From NCBI GenBank assembly GCA_032191485.1, contig JAVDOI010000010.1, forward strand, positions 24,028,055 to 24,092,054: 64,000 bases of DNA. The letters run 5' to 3'. Below, in pieces: positions 56,101 to 64,000 of this stretch. The DNA is from Leptoclinus maculatus. Its lineage: Eukaryota; Chordata; Actinopteri; Perciformes; Stichaeidae. Every line of letters begins with the position of its first letter. Position 1 is the stretch's first letter. The translations under genes and the position numbers were made by a program. The notes beneath the pieces were generated by a model. The model did no database searches and was not told where the DNA came from. It was given only the letters and a program-made list of their open reading frames with translations.

Positions 56101-59100
56101 AATTTAACATGGACAACTGATTACAGATGTTGCTGACCTTGTTGTCTTTACTAGCAGCTGTTGTTCAGTAAAAGTCTGCATTTCTGCGGAGGAAACAGCT
56201 GTTAATGGAGCGATTAGTGAGCGGCGTGTCCAGCGGCGTTATCAGCCCTACGGAGCGGCAGCGTCCGTCTGAAGTCACGGTTAGCAGCTTTGAGGAGGAC
56301 GGACACAAAACGGAGGACTTTCCTGTCCTCAATAATGCTTATTTTGTTCTGCACAACTATTGTGAAGTCCACACATAAACTATAAAGGAACAAAACATGA
56401 ATTGCTCTCCAGTAGGACAGAGACTTCAGCCACCAGCAGAGCTACGAGTGAGAACAGACAATGAAACCGAGAGGAAACGAGTGAGAGACGTGTGTTGACC
56501 ACATTTATGGACCCAAAATCTAGTAAACTTTTATGTGTAAGTGTTTTTAAAGTAAATGTCATGTGTGAGAGAGATAGAGCAAGACCTGCAGCGTTGTAAC
56601 TAAGTCTGAAAAATAAAACTTCTAAAACTTTCCACTAAATGTCTGTTTGAGTTCATAGAGGAAGATTTTAGAGAAGATCTTAGTATCAAACACGACCTTT
56701 CATTATTAAAGAATACTTTATTACGCTGTCGTGTTTTTTTAACTAAGCAACCAATCTACTTCCTGTTTAAACCGGCACTCACCCGCATGCCCAGTGTACG
56801 TGAAGAGTCACGTGATATTCGTTTTCAGACGTGTTAGTCTGGACGGAGATCATCTCGAAAACGCTGCTGAAACGCCGTGTGGACGGAGATCGTTTTTGTT
56901 TGTTAAAACTCCGTTTTGAAAACGAAAACGTATTAGTGTGGATGTAGCCTCAGGGAGCCGCAACAGAGGGGCTGAAGAGCCGCGGGTTGCCGACCCCTGA
57001 TATGGTGTATTGTATTTGTCTTCAGTCAGTTAACACCTTTCAATTCATGACAGTACTGCCTACTTAAATATGAGTGTAAGTTATATCAAATGTAGATAGA
57101 AATGTTTTCACACATGTGATGTACATATTTTAGGTTGAGTGGCTGTAATCTGTCAGAGAGAAGCTGTGAAGCTCTGTCGTCAGTCCTCGGCTCCCAGTCC
57201 TCTAGTCTGAGAGAGCTGGACCTGAGTAACAACGACCTAAAGGATTCAGGAGTCAAGCTGCTGTCTGCTGGACAGGAGAGTTCACACTGTAAACTGGAAA
57301 CCCTCAGGTCAGGCTTAACAATCCTATAAATGGTGAACCAGAACTTTCATATAGTGTATCGTCATTTGTCTTCAGTCAGTTTAACACTTTTAATTCATGA
57401 CAGTACTGCCTACCTAAATATGAGTGTAAGTTATATCAAATGTAGATATAAATGTTTTCATGCATGTACTGTACATATTTTAGGTTGCGTGGCTGTAATC
57501 TCTGCCACCTAAAGAGACAGATATTTTTCTCGAGAGTTTTGTGGAGCTCCTTTTGAGCCTCAGCACTCTACGATTCTCTGTGATGTCACCTAGAGTTCCT
57601 AGTGAAGCTGGTTGCTTATTAAAACATATTTTAGTGATCTACTAATCCCTCGATCCCCGACTCCGGCTCCGCTAGTCGCATGTCGATGTGTCTTTGAGCA
57701 CTTAACCCCAAAATTGCTCCCGTAGCTGTCCCTACGGTGTGATAGTATCTGAATTGTAAGTCTCTTTGGATAAAAGCGTCTGCTAAATGAATGTAATGTA
57801 AATAGATTTTTGCCTGAGACTTAGCCACCTTTTGAGTAGAATATTTCTGCACTCTGTTCTGCTCTTCTTCTCCGAGGTGCTAGCATTGGCATGAAAGAAA
57901 TAGACAACAAGTGATTAATATGTCAATGTTGTGTTTCACAACTTGTAGTTCTTCAGTGAGTGGTCCAAAAGAAGTCAATGCTGATTTAAAAGATAATTTA
58001 GGGGGATTTATTGGCAGATGTTGAATATAATATTCATAACTATGTTTTCATTTGTTTATTATGACCTGACACTAAGAATGGTAGAGTTTTCTTGAGCTTA
58101 GTTTGCCATCTCTCACCACCATGTTTCTACAGCAGCACAGAATGGACACTGGCTCTAGAGAGACTTTAGTGTTTTTACATTACCTAAAGGAAGAGATGGG
58201 TACTATAATATTGATAAGCTCCGACGTTACCGGTGTTTTTTATTACTACTTTTTAATGTTTTGGTGTAATTTATTATCACGCTGCAGCACTGAGCTCCTC
58301 CAACTACAAACACACACAAAGATAAAAGCACAATGAGATGAAGTGAAGACAGAGAGGTGGAGACACTGAAGTGAACCAGGTGAAGTGAAGATTACTCCAG
58401 TTGGAGACAACGACACTCGTTACTGTTATAATAATAATAATAATACATTTTATTTGTATTTGGTACTCAAAGACACTTTACATGGTAAAAACAGAAACAA
58501 TAAAAGCAAATACAATATAAGCAAAATAGATGACATAACAGTAAGGAACAAAACAAAAACGTACATAACTAATTTCACAGGTTGAAAGCAGATTTAAACA
58601 GATGAGATTTAAGTGCAGTTTTGAAAGTGACGAGTGACGGAGAATGTCTGAGGTGCTGGGGGAGAGAGTTCCAGAGGGAGGGGGCAGCAATGGAGAAGGC
58701 CCTGTCCCCCCAGGTCTGATGCGTGGACAGAGTAGAACTGTCGATACAGGAGGTCTAAAGGTAAGAAGGGTTCAGGGTCATGAAGGGCTTTGTATGTAAT
58801 GAGGAGAACCTTGAACTGGATTCTTTGCTGTATGGGGAGCCAGTGGAGGTTCTGAAGGACTGGGGTGATGTGGTCTCTGGTGGAGTGGGAGAGCAGACGG
58901 GCAGCTGAGTTCTGGATGTTTTGTAGTTTGTTGATGATTTTGGTGGATGAGCCGTACAGGATGCTGTTGCAGTAGTGATGAAGGTGAGGATGAGAGTTTC
59001 AGTGAGGGAGGGGCGGAGACGGGCGATGTTTTTGAGGAGAGGGTTTGATCAAAAATGATACCAAGGTTACGGATATGTGTGGAAGCAGGAACAGTGATGG

Positions 59101-62100
59101 AAGACAGGAGGACAGGAGGATGGTGGACAGATGAAAGGAGGATAGAAGGACAGAGGACAGAAGGATGGAGGACAGAGGATAGGAAGAAGGACTGATACTG
59201 ACTGATGTCTGTGTTCTTCATTCTTTATAAACTTCACTGACATGATATTTATTTTATTGACATGTTACTTTTGTTTCCAGTGAGATATTAATGACTTCAT
59301 AGTGTGACTTTGTTGTTTTAAACTGTTGCTGCTCTATAAACAATATTTAAGAAAAAGAACAGAATATTGATCAGAGTAGCTCCTAGTAGTAATAACATCT
59401 CTACCTGAAGGCCACCGTAGTTCTCTACACACTTGGAAAGGGAGGAGTGAGCTGAGGGGATTTAGTTGGTTGCAACCTGCAGCTCACTACTAGATGTCAC
59501 TAAATCGTACACACTGTTCCTTTAAAGGTGCAACGTGACTGAAAGAGTAGATGAAAGTTAATGTAATATAATTGTGTGTCTCCAGCCTGTCAGGCTGTCT
59601 GGTCACAGAGGAAGGCTGTTCTTCTCTGGCTTCAGCTCTGAGATCCAACCCCTCCCATCATCTGAGAGAGCTGGACCTGAGCTACAACCATCCAGGAGTC
59701 TCAGGAGTGAAGCTGCTGCTGTCTGCTGGACCGGTGGATCCACGCTGGGGACTGAAAACTCTCAGGTATGAAGAGACAACAAGAGCTCACAGTCTGTTGG
59801 TTCACAGTCTGATAACAGTGAAGACAGTAGCTGATGTTCTGAGAGTCCCTGTCGGACCTCCTCACTAACATCAGACCAGGATCTGGTGTTGGTCATTTAT
59901 TGATCATTCTTTTTGACAAATATGGCGTCAAAGTGTTTATAGAACATTTTACAAACTTCTCAAGAGGTTCAAAGTTTGTTCTTGACCTTGAAAACAGCAG
60001 TTGACAAAATAATGTCAGCTCAGGGTCCATTTAGTATCTGTTCTGGAGCTCTCCATTACATTCAGCCAATCTATGGATTCTTTACATTTGTTTGTTAAAA
60101 CTAACGTCCATAAAATGTCTGAACAAGTCTTATTTTTAATTATGAAATATCTCACATTTCGAAGTGATTCAACGTTACATATTTATAACGTTAAGTTTCA
60201 AATCCAGTGTTGTTTATGGAAAGGGTGATGTGGTTGAAAAACTAATTAATAGTCCAGAGTGAGTCCTATAATACTGAAATAAGCAGAATAGGTATTACAA
60301 TTTACATGCTAAAAACAGTCGGCAACACATTGTTCCTCTGAGGCCACATAGTTCTGGTTGTCTAAACGGATGCCAGGGTCTTGGGTGCTCCATCGTCGTC
60401 CAACGGTGGTGAATTTGCCTTTTCACTTGTGTAGGTGTGTTTCTCTTGCTCCGTGTATGATGTTTTATGTTCGTCACTTGGCTCACACTCAGCTGTTGTG
60501 TTGGGTCAACGTAGGACTTCCTATGAATCAGTAGGAGTCTGTGTGTGCATGTCACTGTCAGATAGCTCTGGTGATTCTGTAGGTGCAGGTCGCTCATTCT
60601 GCCACCTTTACAGCCATGTGGGTGGTGAGGAGAATCTGGAACGGTCCTTGCCAACGCTTAGCTTGCCAGTGCTTTCTCCTGAAGTCCTTTACCACAATGA
60701 AGTCCCCTGGTTAGAGGGAGTGGAGTGGTTTGGAGGCAGGAGGGGGTAAGGCAGCTGCTACCTGTTGTCACTGGCGTATTTACATGCCTCAGTGAGTGCA
60801 ACCAGCTCTGCTGCCTGTGCTGAGAGGTGGTGAGGAAGAGGGCCAGACACCAGGGTTGAACAGTCTGTCGCCTGCCAATCAGAGATGGAGTGACATTTTT
60901 GCACAAAGGGACCCAGGCCTCTCCACTGGTCATTTGCTGATTTGGACAGGGAGATGTGTGGCTCGGAATCATCAACCAGGAACACACGCTGTTGTGCAGG
61001 GGTCAATGTCACCGAAACAGCACTTCTCTTTGGGGACCAAAACAGAGTAGAACCCTGGAGAGGATCATTCAGGCACTGATAAAAGATATTTTCATCATCA
61101 GAGTCACATGTACGGTGCACTGTAAGTGTTCTGGAGACATAAAGTTCACATGCGCAGACACAATATCATGGGCCTTGGTTATCAGGCGTGTTGCAACGGG
61201 GAGAGGAATTCTGCACTGATATACATACACAGGGGTATTAGGACTGTACTGTATCATTGACAAATTGTTTGTTGAATAGCGAACACCTTTAAGGCCATCT
61301 GGTGTAGAGATCAGGCTCATCATAAGAGCTCTAGTAGATTTACAGGACAACATTGCGAGGACACAAATGCATGCTTAGTTCTAGTGGGTGGAGCCATGTC
61401 ATCATGATGAGCTCATAGGGACAGTAAATCTTTCCTGAAGCTCCCAGAGAATACGCATAGTTACTGCTAAGTTTTGGATTTGGAAGATCCTTTTTTGTAA
61501 CTACTGAGTGAGTTGCTCCTGAGTCAACAAGAAAAGTCATCGCCTTTCCACCAATCACAAGAGTGGTTTCGGGCAACCTTTTAAATGGTCGAGTAGAATA
61601 TTTGGCGTTGTCCCTACAGTTGGTACGGGTTCATTCATTTCCTCTACGTGCTGTATGGCATTCTGTAATAACTGCTCTTGTGTGGGTGTATCGGTGTGTG
61701 AGTGTGTGTGTGGTTAGCAGAAGCTGTTCGTTATTGCATGTGTGTTTCTCACTTCTCTGGTGCTGCAGTAGGATGTCTCTCTTTCTCTCAGCCTGCCCCC
61801 TTGATCTCGGTTCAGACATCGACCCTGTGGCCACTGGGGACGGCTGTCATCTCTTTGAGGACAGTCGGCTGCCCAGTGTCCTTTTTGGCAGCAGATGTAG
61901 CACTCGTCTCTCCCCAGCGGAGGGCATCCTTGGAAAGCACGAGTTCTTCCTCCTTGTCCTCTGCCTCGTTGAAGACAACATGGAGTCTGGCGTAGTAGTC
62001 TGCCATGACTGTGGGCGGACCTCGCTGTGCTGCTGGACTGGGTGGTGGGGGCACATGTGGTAGAGGGCACATGTGGAGATCAAGATTCACTCTGTGCAGT

Positions 62101-64000
62101 GAGGGATCGATCTTCTGAGAAGCTCTATCTGCTCTTTTCTCACTTGTTGTATCTACTTTAGGCATCACTTTACACACTTTCTTTACTTTCTCTTTCTTTT
62201 CTAGTTCTGTCTGTAACGTTTTCATCTGATTTGTGCGAAATGATCTTCGCTGAGGAAACCCACATTCATGAACCCATTCATTCAGATGTAGACAACTAAC
62301 TTCACCAAACTTGTTCTTCATGAAAATGACATCAGGCCCATCAGGCAGAGGTACCTGGTCTTTAACGCCTTATTGTTTAAACACAGTCATCACGTGAGTC
62401 TTTAGATTCATTTATGGCACAATCAAAGTCAAAGTTACTTTAGACACATTTATCCTTTAATCTTAGTAAAAATATGAATAATAATGGGCTCCTAGTATTT
62501 TAACTGCTACTAAGATGAGACGAGATCAAATGAGAAAATAAGGACATTCTTGTGCCAGTTTCATTAAATATTACAATAGAAGAATAAAACAACATTGAAT
62601 ATTAATATGAACATATTTGATCAATAGAATAACAATTATTAAATGTAAAAGAAGTCAAACTGACACCAGTGAAGAACAGAACAGAATAGCAATAAGAGTA
62701 AAGAGGTAAATAAATAAAGTAAAGAAATCAATTAAAATAGAAAAAGTAAAGAAGAAGAAAAGATGAAATACAAGAGTAAAATATAAAGTGTATCAGAAGT
62801 GATACGAACACCAGAGACTCATGGAAACTAACATACAGAAGTAATATTCAGAATGATATTGTAAAAGTATAGAAAGTTATGTTGCTCATAGATTCATGAT
62901 CATAATATTACACATGAATGTAAATGCATCATTGCACGATGTTGAAGAAAGTCATATTTGACATGATGAGGTTGTTCCTGTTGTAAGTGTGCAATGGTTC
63001 AGCTGTCCTTCATGCAGAATAGGGAGGAGTTCTACAGTCGGATGGCCACAGGTAGAAAAGACTTCCTGTGGCGTTCTGCGGTTCTCCTCGGTGGTCTCGG
63101 TCTACGGCCGAAGGGGCTCTGAAGTGACTTCGGTGGGACGTTCGGGGGCCGAGAGGCATCGTCCAGAACACCGAGGAGATTCCTCAGCATCCTCCTCTCT
63201 GAAACGTCCACCACAGAAGCAGCTTTCCTGATGAGCTGATTGAGTCTCTTAGCATCAGCTGCCTTCACCCTGCTGCTCCAGCACACTACAGAGGAGAAGA
63301 TGACGCTGCTCAAGCTGATTTTAGCCCCTAAAGCTGATGCTGGGTCTGATCTGATGGGACACAAGCTGTTGCTCATTGTGAAGCTGAATCCAAGATACAA
63401 ACCTCTCTGTTTAACACGGACTTGAACAGCTTTTGGTCTCCACTTTAAATGATATTTCATCCATTTGTACAGCTTGTGTATAAAATGTGTTTCATAACTG
63501 CAGCTGTTTGTCTGAATGGAGGATCTGAGTGAAGGTTGATGAAGATCACTGATGATGATGAAGCTTCATTCTGACTCTGTTTCTTCCTCCAGGGTTGAAC
63601 ATGCTGGAGTTCAGTGGCTGAAACCTGGTCTGAGGAAGTGTGAGTGTTCACTTTGATTCATGAAGTCTCAAATAAACCCATCAGCTGTGTTTGATGATGA
63701 ACTGCTGCTGTTTCATGTCTCGTTCTCTCCTTCAGATTCCTGTGAACTCACTATCGACACAAACACAGTGAACAGAGGGCTCAAACTGTCTGACAACAAC
63801 AGGAAGGTGGCATGGGAGGAGGAGGATCAGTCATATCCTGATCATCCAGACAGGTTTGATGACTATCATCAGCTGCTGTGTAGAACTGGTCTGACTGGTC
63901 GCTGTTACTGGGAGGTCGAGTGGAGAGGAAAAGTTTCTATATCAGTGAGTTACAGAGGAATCAGAAGGAAAGGAGACAGTGTAGACTGTTGGTTTGGAGG
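46863..64000 (+). CDS. NLR gene: PYD, FISNA-NACHT, LRR, B30.2 (partial at 3' end)
   Basis: Gene-level entry for the exons listed below. Exon phases join cleanly: PYD exon out in phase 1; linker exon 1-1; FISNA-NACHT exon in 1, out 2; LRR exons 2-2; short linker in 2, out 1; PRY-SPRY exon in phase 1. The layout is that of the large fish NLR group (often annotated NLRP12- or NLRC3-like): a cytosolic sensor with a pyrin death-fold domain, an ATP-binding NACHT switch, leucine-rich repeats and a B30.2 recognition domain. The gene runs off the window. It may be functional: the big NACHT exon is fully open. One LRR exon copy is broken and may be skipped. Confidence 0.85.
47564..47851 (-). mobile_element. 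Possible LTR, minus strand
   Basis: Read on the minus strand it begins TGTGACGACCCTCCC, has a TTAAAAG promoter-like box and an AATAAA, and ends GGTAACA, so TG...CA with signals in LTR order. I could not find a target duplication. It lies downstream, in minus orientation, of the BEL/Pao fragment at 48250-48760 and may be its 3' LTR. Confidence 0.45.
47960..48150. repeat. 190-bp block duplicated at 52049-52239
   Basis: The two copies start TTAAAGTCAGTTCCC, share GTACAAGTTTCATTTTGTGG and TTCTGACGTACACATGGACA, and diverge after ACTGGTTGAAGTGGTT. The right copy then enters a poly(C) tract. Direct orientation. Confidence 0.92.
48250..48760 (-). pseudogene. BEL/Pao-type pol fragment
   Basis: The minus strand reads EIKDPNVYRDNVNSWVAPLS, then after a stop MEKIFANGREEVAPPLREDE and ECWYLPTFG. 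These are the linked blocks that precede the reverse transcriptase in fish BEL/Pao elements. A GPDLNKSLL piece follows near 48230. Stops and frame changes show decay. Confidence 0.7.
48815..51228. repeat. 81-bp minisatellite, about 30 copies, open on the plus strand
   Basis: The unit contains TGAATACATTATTAATGTTC, TCTAATAGTTATAATCTTAT and GTCATTACTACTGAGGTCTA. Because 81 is a multiple of three and the unit has no in-frame stop, the array forms a frame of 27-residue repeats broken only by stops at about 49474 and 49682. It is intronic: flanked by no splice sites in phase and AT-rich. I treat it as a satellite, not a protein. Confidence 0.95.
51881..51940 (+). CDS. NLR exon: acidic linker
   Basis: Sixty nucleotides between an acceptor (CTCTCTCTCACAG) and a GTAAAG donor, phase 1 in and out, encoding DADVGETSENRGTSSCQSE. 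Short acidic/serine-rich linker exons of this kind sit between the N-terminal domain and FISNA in fish NLR genes. Phase agreement on both sides supports it. Confidence 0.6.
52049..52239. repeat. Second copy of the 190-bp block
   Basis: See 47960-48150. This copy follows the linker exon and ends at a poly(C) tract of about 20 residues. Confidence 0.92.
52806..54627 (+). CDS. NLR exon: FISNA and NACHT domains
   Basis: A 1,822-nt exon (acceptor GTGTTCAATACAG, donor GTAAGT) encodes about 607 residues without a stop. FISNA comes first (EKPLDEIYTELYITAG). The Walker A loop GIAGIGKTFLVRKF lies at 53114-53155, a Walker B block LLFVLDGLDESR near 53380, a sensor arginine in WITTRPAAA near 53530, the conserved proline in CHIPVFCWITATVL, and the winged-helix block FSFVHLSVQEFLAALYV near 54050. 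All nucleotide-binding residues are present. An HD2-like helical region closes the exon, which leaves two bases of a leucine codon completed by the LRR exon. The upstream ATG at 52787 is intronic. Confidence 0.93.
54957..55130 (+). CDS. NLR exon: LRR copy 1
   Basis: A 174-nt exon, phase 2 in and out, reading LSGCKLSERSCEALSSVLGS, then SLRELDLSNNDLKDSGVKLL and so on. This is the ribonuclease-inhibitor-type double LRR unit (58 residues) of fish NLRs. Acceptor CTCTCCTTCAG, donor GTCAGG. Confidence 0.9.
55180..56999. mobile_element. hAT element in the LRR intron
   Basis: Ends CAGGGGTCGGCAACC on the left and GGTTGCCGACCCCTG on the right, with an exact 8-bp duplication ATATGGTG (55172-55179 and 57000-57007). 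Near 55420-55580 the minus strand keeps a BED-like zinc-finger stretch (VCLICGENFANNKKCNDTSR). Most of the right half (about 55915-56955) is a nested shorter element related to 26290-26720. Confidence 0.92.
57134..57307 (+). CDS. NLR exon: LRR copy 2
   Basis: A 174-nt exon with the same borders and phase as copy 1 and about six substitutions from it (for example Lys to Asn in CNLSERSCEAL). The flanking intron is also duplicated, so the unit arose by recent tandem duplication of exon plus intron. Confidence 0.88.
57484..57502 (+). pseudogene. Truncated third LRR exon
   Basis: A third copy of the intron ends with the same TACATATTTTAG acceptor and is followed by GTTGCGTGGCTGTAATCT, the first 18 bases of an LRR exon. 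The sequence then switches to unrelated repeat DNA (CTGCCACCTAAAG). No donor remains. Confidence 0.8.
57503..57635. other. Repeat-derived sequence after the broken LRR exon
   Basis: Unrelated to the LRR unit. Probably the end of a MITE or SINE insertion whose border fused with the exon. Confidence 0.4.
57636..57805 (+). mobile_element. SINE fragment
   Basis: Shares CTCCGCTAGTC and CTCCCGTAGCTGT with the SINE at 44694, and ends with the widespread fish tail GGATAAAAGCGTCTGCTAAA. Confidence 0.75.
58430..59090 (-). mobile_element. L2-type LINE 3' fragment
   Basis: Antisense to the NLR gene. It begins with a (TAA)n tract; the minus strand then contains STHIRNLGIIFDQTLSS near 59040-59085 and other degenerate RT C-terminal pieces. 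Plus-strand landmarks such as GGGGAGCCAGTGGAGGTTCT are standard for this class of repeat. Confidence 0.7.
59091..59585. other. Intron with a MITE-like end
   Basis: AGGACAG/GGAGGACAG low complexity near 59100-59180. The segment at about 59400-59525 (CACACTGTTCCTTTAAA at its end) resembles a dispersed fish MITE terminus. Confidence 0.45.
59586..59765 (+). CDS. NLR exon: final LRR
   Basis: A 180-nt exon (acceptor GTGTGTCTCCAG, donor GTATGA), phase 2 in and out, reading LSGCLVTEEGCSSLASALRS, then HHLRELDLSYNHPGVSGVKL. It is the distinct C-terminal LRR type of fish NLRs and diverges from copies 1 and 2. One extra codon pair comes from a CTG repeat. Confidence 0.88.
60290..62340 (-). pseudogene. 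Minus-strand retroviral relic (gag to pol), in the NLR intron
   Basis: Right to left on the minus strand: a gag-like frame (62321-61812), a zinc knuckle CYICCQKGHWAADCP in a second frame (near 61900), a protease block FLVDSGATHSVV (near 61510), then an RNase H-like end (HHLSAQAAELVALTEACKYA, near 60790). A short piece near 60600-60640 resembles an integrase C-terminus. Most of the reverse transcriptase and integrase are missing, frames are broken throughout, and I found no LTRs. It is unrelated by eye to the ERV at 10356. Confidence 0.7.
62341..62980. other. AT-rich intron sequence
   Basis: No exon or repeat boundary recognised. Confidence 0.6.
62985..63465 (-). mobile_element. LINE RT C-terminal fragment
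   Basis: The minus-strand frame (142 codons) contains CWSSRVKAADAKRLNQLIRK, then VSERRMLRNLLGVLDD, and ends TAERHRKSFLPVAIRL. This is a common C-terminal block of fish LINE reverse transcriptases. A middle segment is missing or altered. Confidence 0.75.
63593..63639 (+). CDS. NLR exon: short linker before B30.2
   Basis: A 47-nt exon (acceptor TTCTTCCTCCAG, donor GTGAGT), phase 2 in and 1 out, reading VEHAGVQWLKPGLRK. This small exon regularly precedes the PRY-SPRY exon in fish NLR genes. Confidence 0.85.
63736..64000 (+). CDS. NLR exon: PRY-SPRY (B30.2) domain, partial
   Basis: After the acceptor CTCTCCTTCAG the frame (phase 1) reads CELTIDTNTVNRGLKLSDNN, RKVAWEEEDQSYPDHPDRF and then GRCYWEVEWRGKVSISV, the PRY segment and the start of SPRY. 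The exon is open to the window end. B30.2 domains provide protein-binding loops; in fish NLRs this C-terminus is thought to contribute to recognition. Confidence 0.92.

Overview
The window reads as vertebrate, and specifically teleost, genomic DNA. The evidence is small split exons with GT-AG borders, a fish-type NLR immune gene (pyrin, FISNA-NACHT, LRR and B30.2 exons), fish-style L2 and Tx1-like LINEs, many hAT and Harbinger elements with their target-site duplications still readable, and abundant mini- and microsatellites. Most open frames are repeat artefacts. There is no bacterial or operon architecture.

Layout. 0-6 kb: gene-poor sequence with possible minus-strand exon debris, then a three-level nest (antisense L2-type LINE containing a hAT element containing a solo LTR). 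7.3-9.4 kb: one unidentified minus-strand exon and a two-exon fibronectin type III module. 10.36-24.43 kb: a provirus-like endogenous retrovirus (ERV) with paired LTRs, 4-bp target duplication, tRNA-Lys-type primer site and polypurine tract. It lacks a recognisable gag-protease-RT block, keeps a broken integrase, carries about 70 copies of a 19-bp repeat, and contains a degenerate DIRS-type tyrosine-recombinase retroelement on the opposite strand. 25.7-26.2 kb: the last exon of a HIT-like gene. 26-31 kb: hAT remnants and an AT-rich array of about 48 units. 31.7-35.9 kb: a Harbinger-type element with an internal fold-back, then a short hAT. 36-46.7 kb: a perfect palindrome, a degenerate gene fragment, two candidate leader exons, very long microsatellites, LINE/hAT mosaics and a SINE split by a hAT.

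46.9-64 kb: an NLR gene on the plus strand. Exon phases agree from the pyrin-domain exon through a short linker exon, a 1.8-kb FISNA-NACHT exon, LRR exons, a short linker and the start of a PRY-SPRY (B30.2) exon cut by the window edge. The domains imply a cytosolic sensor: pyrin for homotypic signalling, NACHT for nucleotide-driven oligomerisation, LRR and B30.2 for recognition. Its introns hold an in-frame 81-bp minisatellite, a BEL/Pao fragment, a hAT, LINE pieces and a minus-strand ERV relic. The LRR exons show recent tandem duplication, and one copy is broken.

The most unusual structure is the ERV-DIRS composite with its 19-bp array. All identifications come from reading the sequence; no database search was possible.
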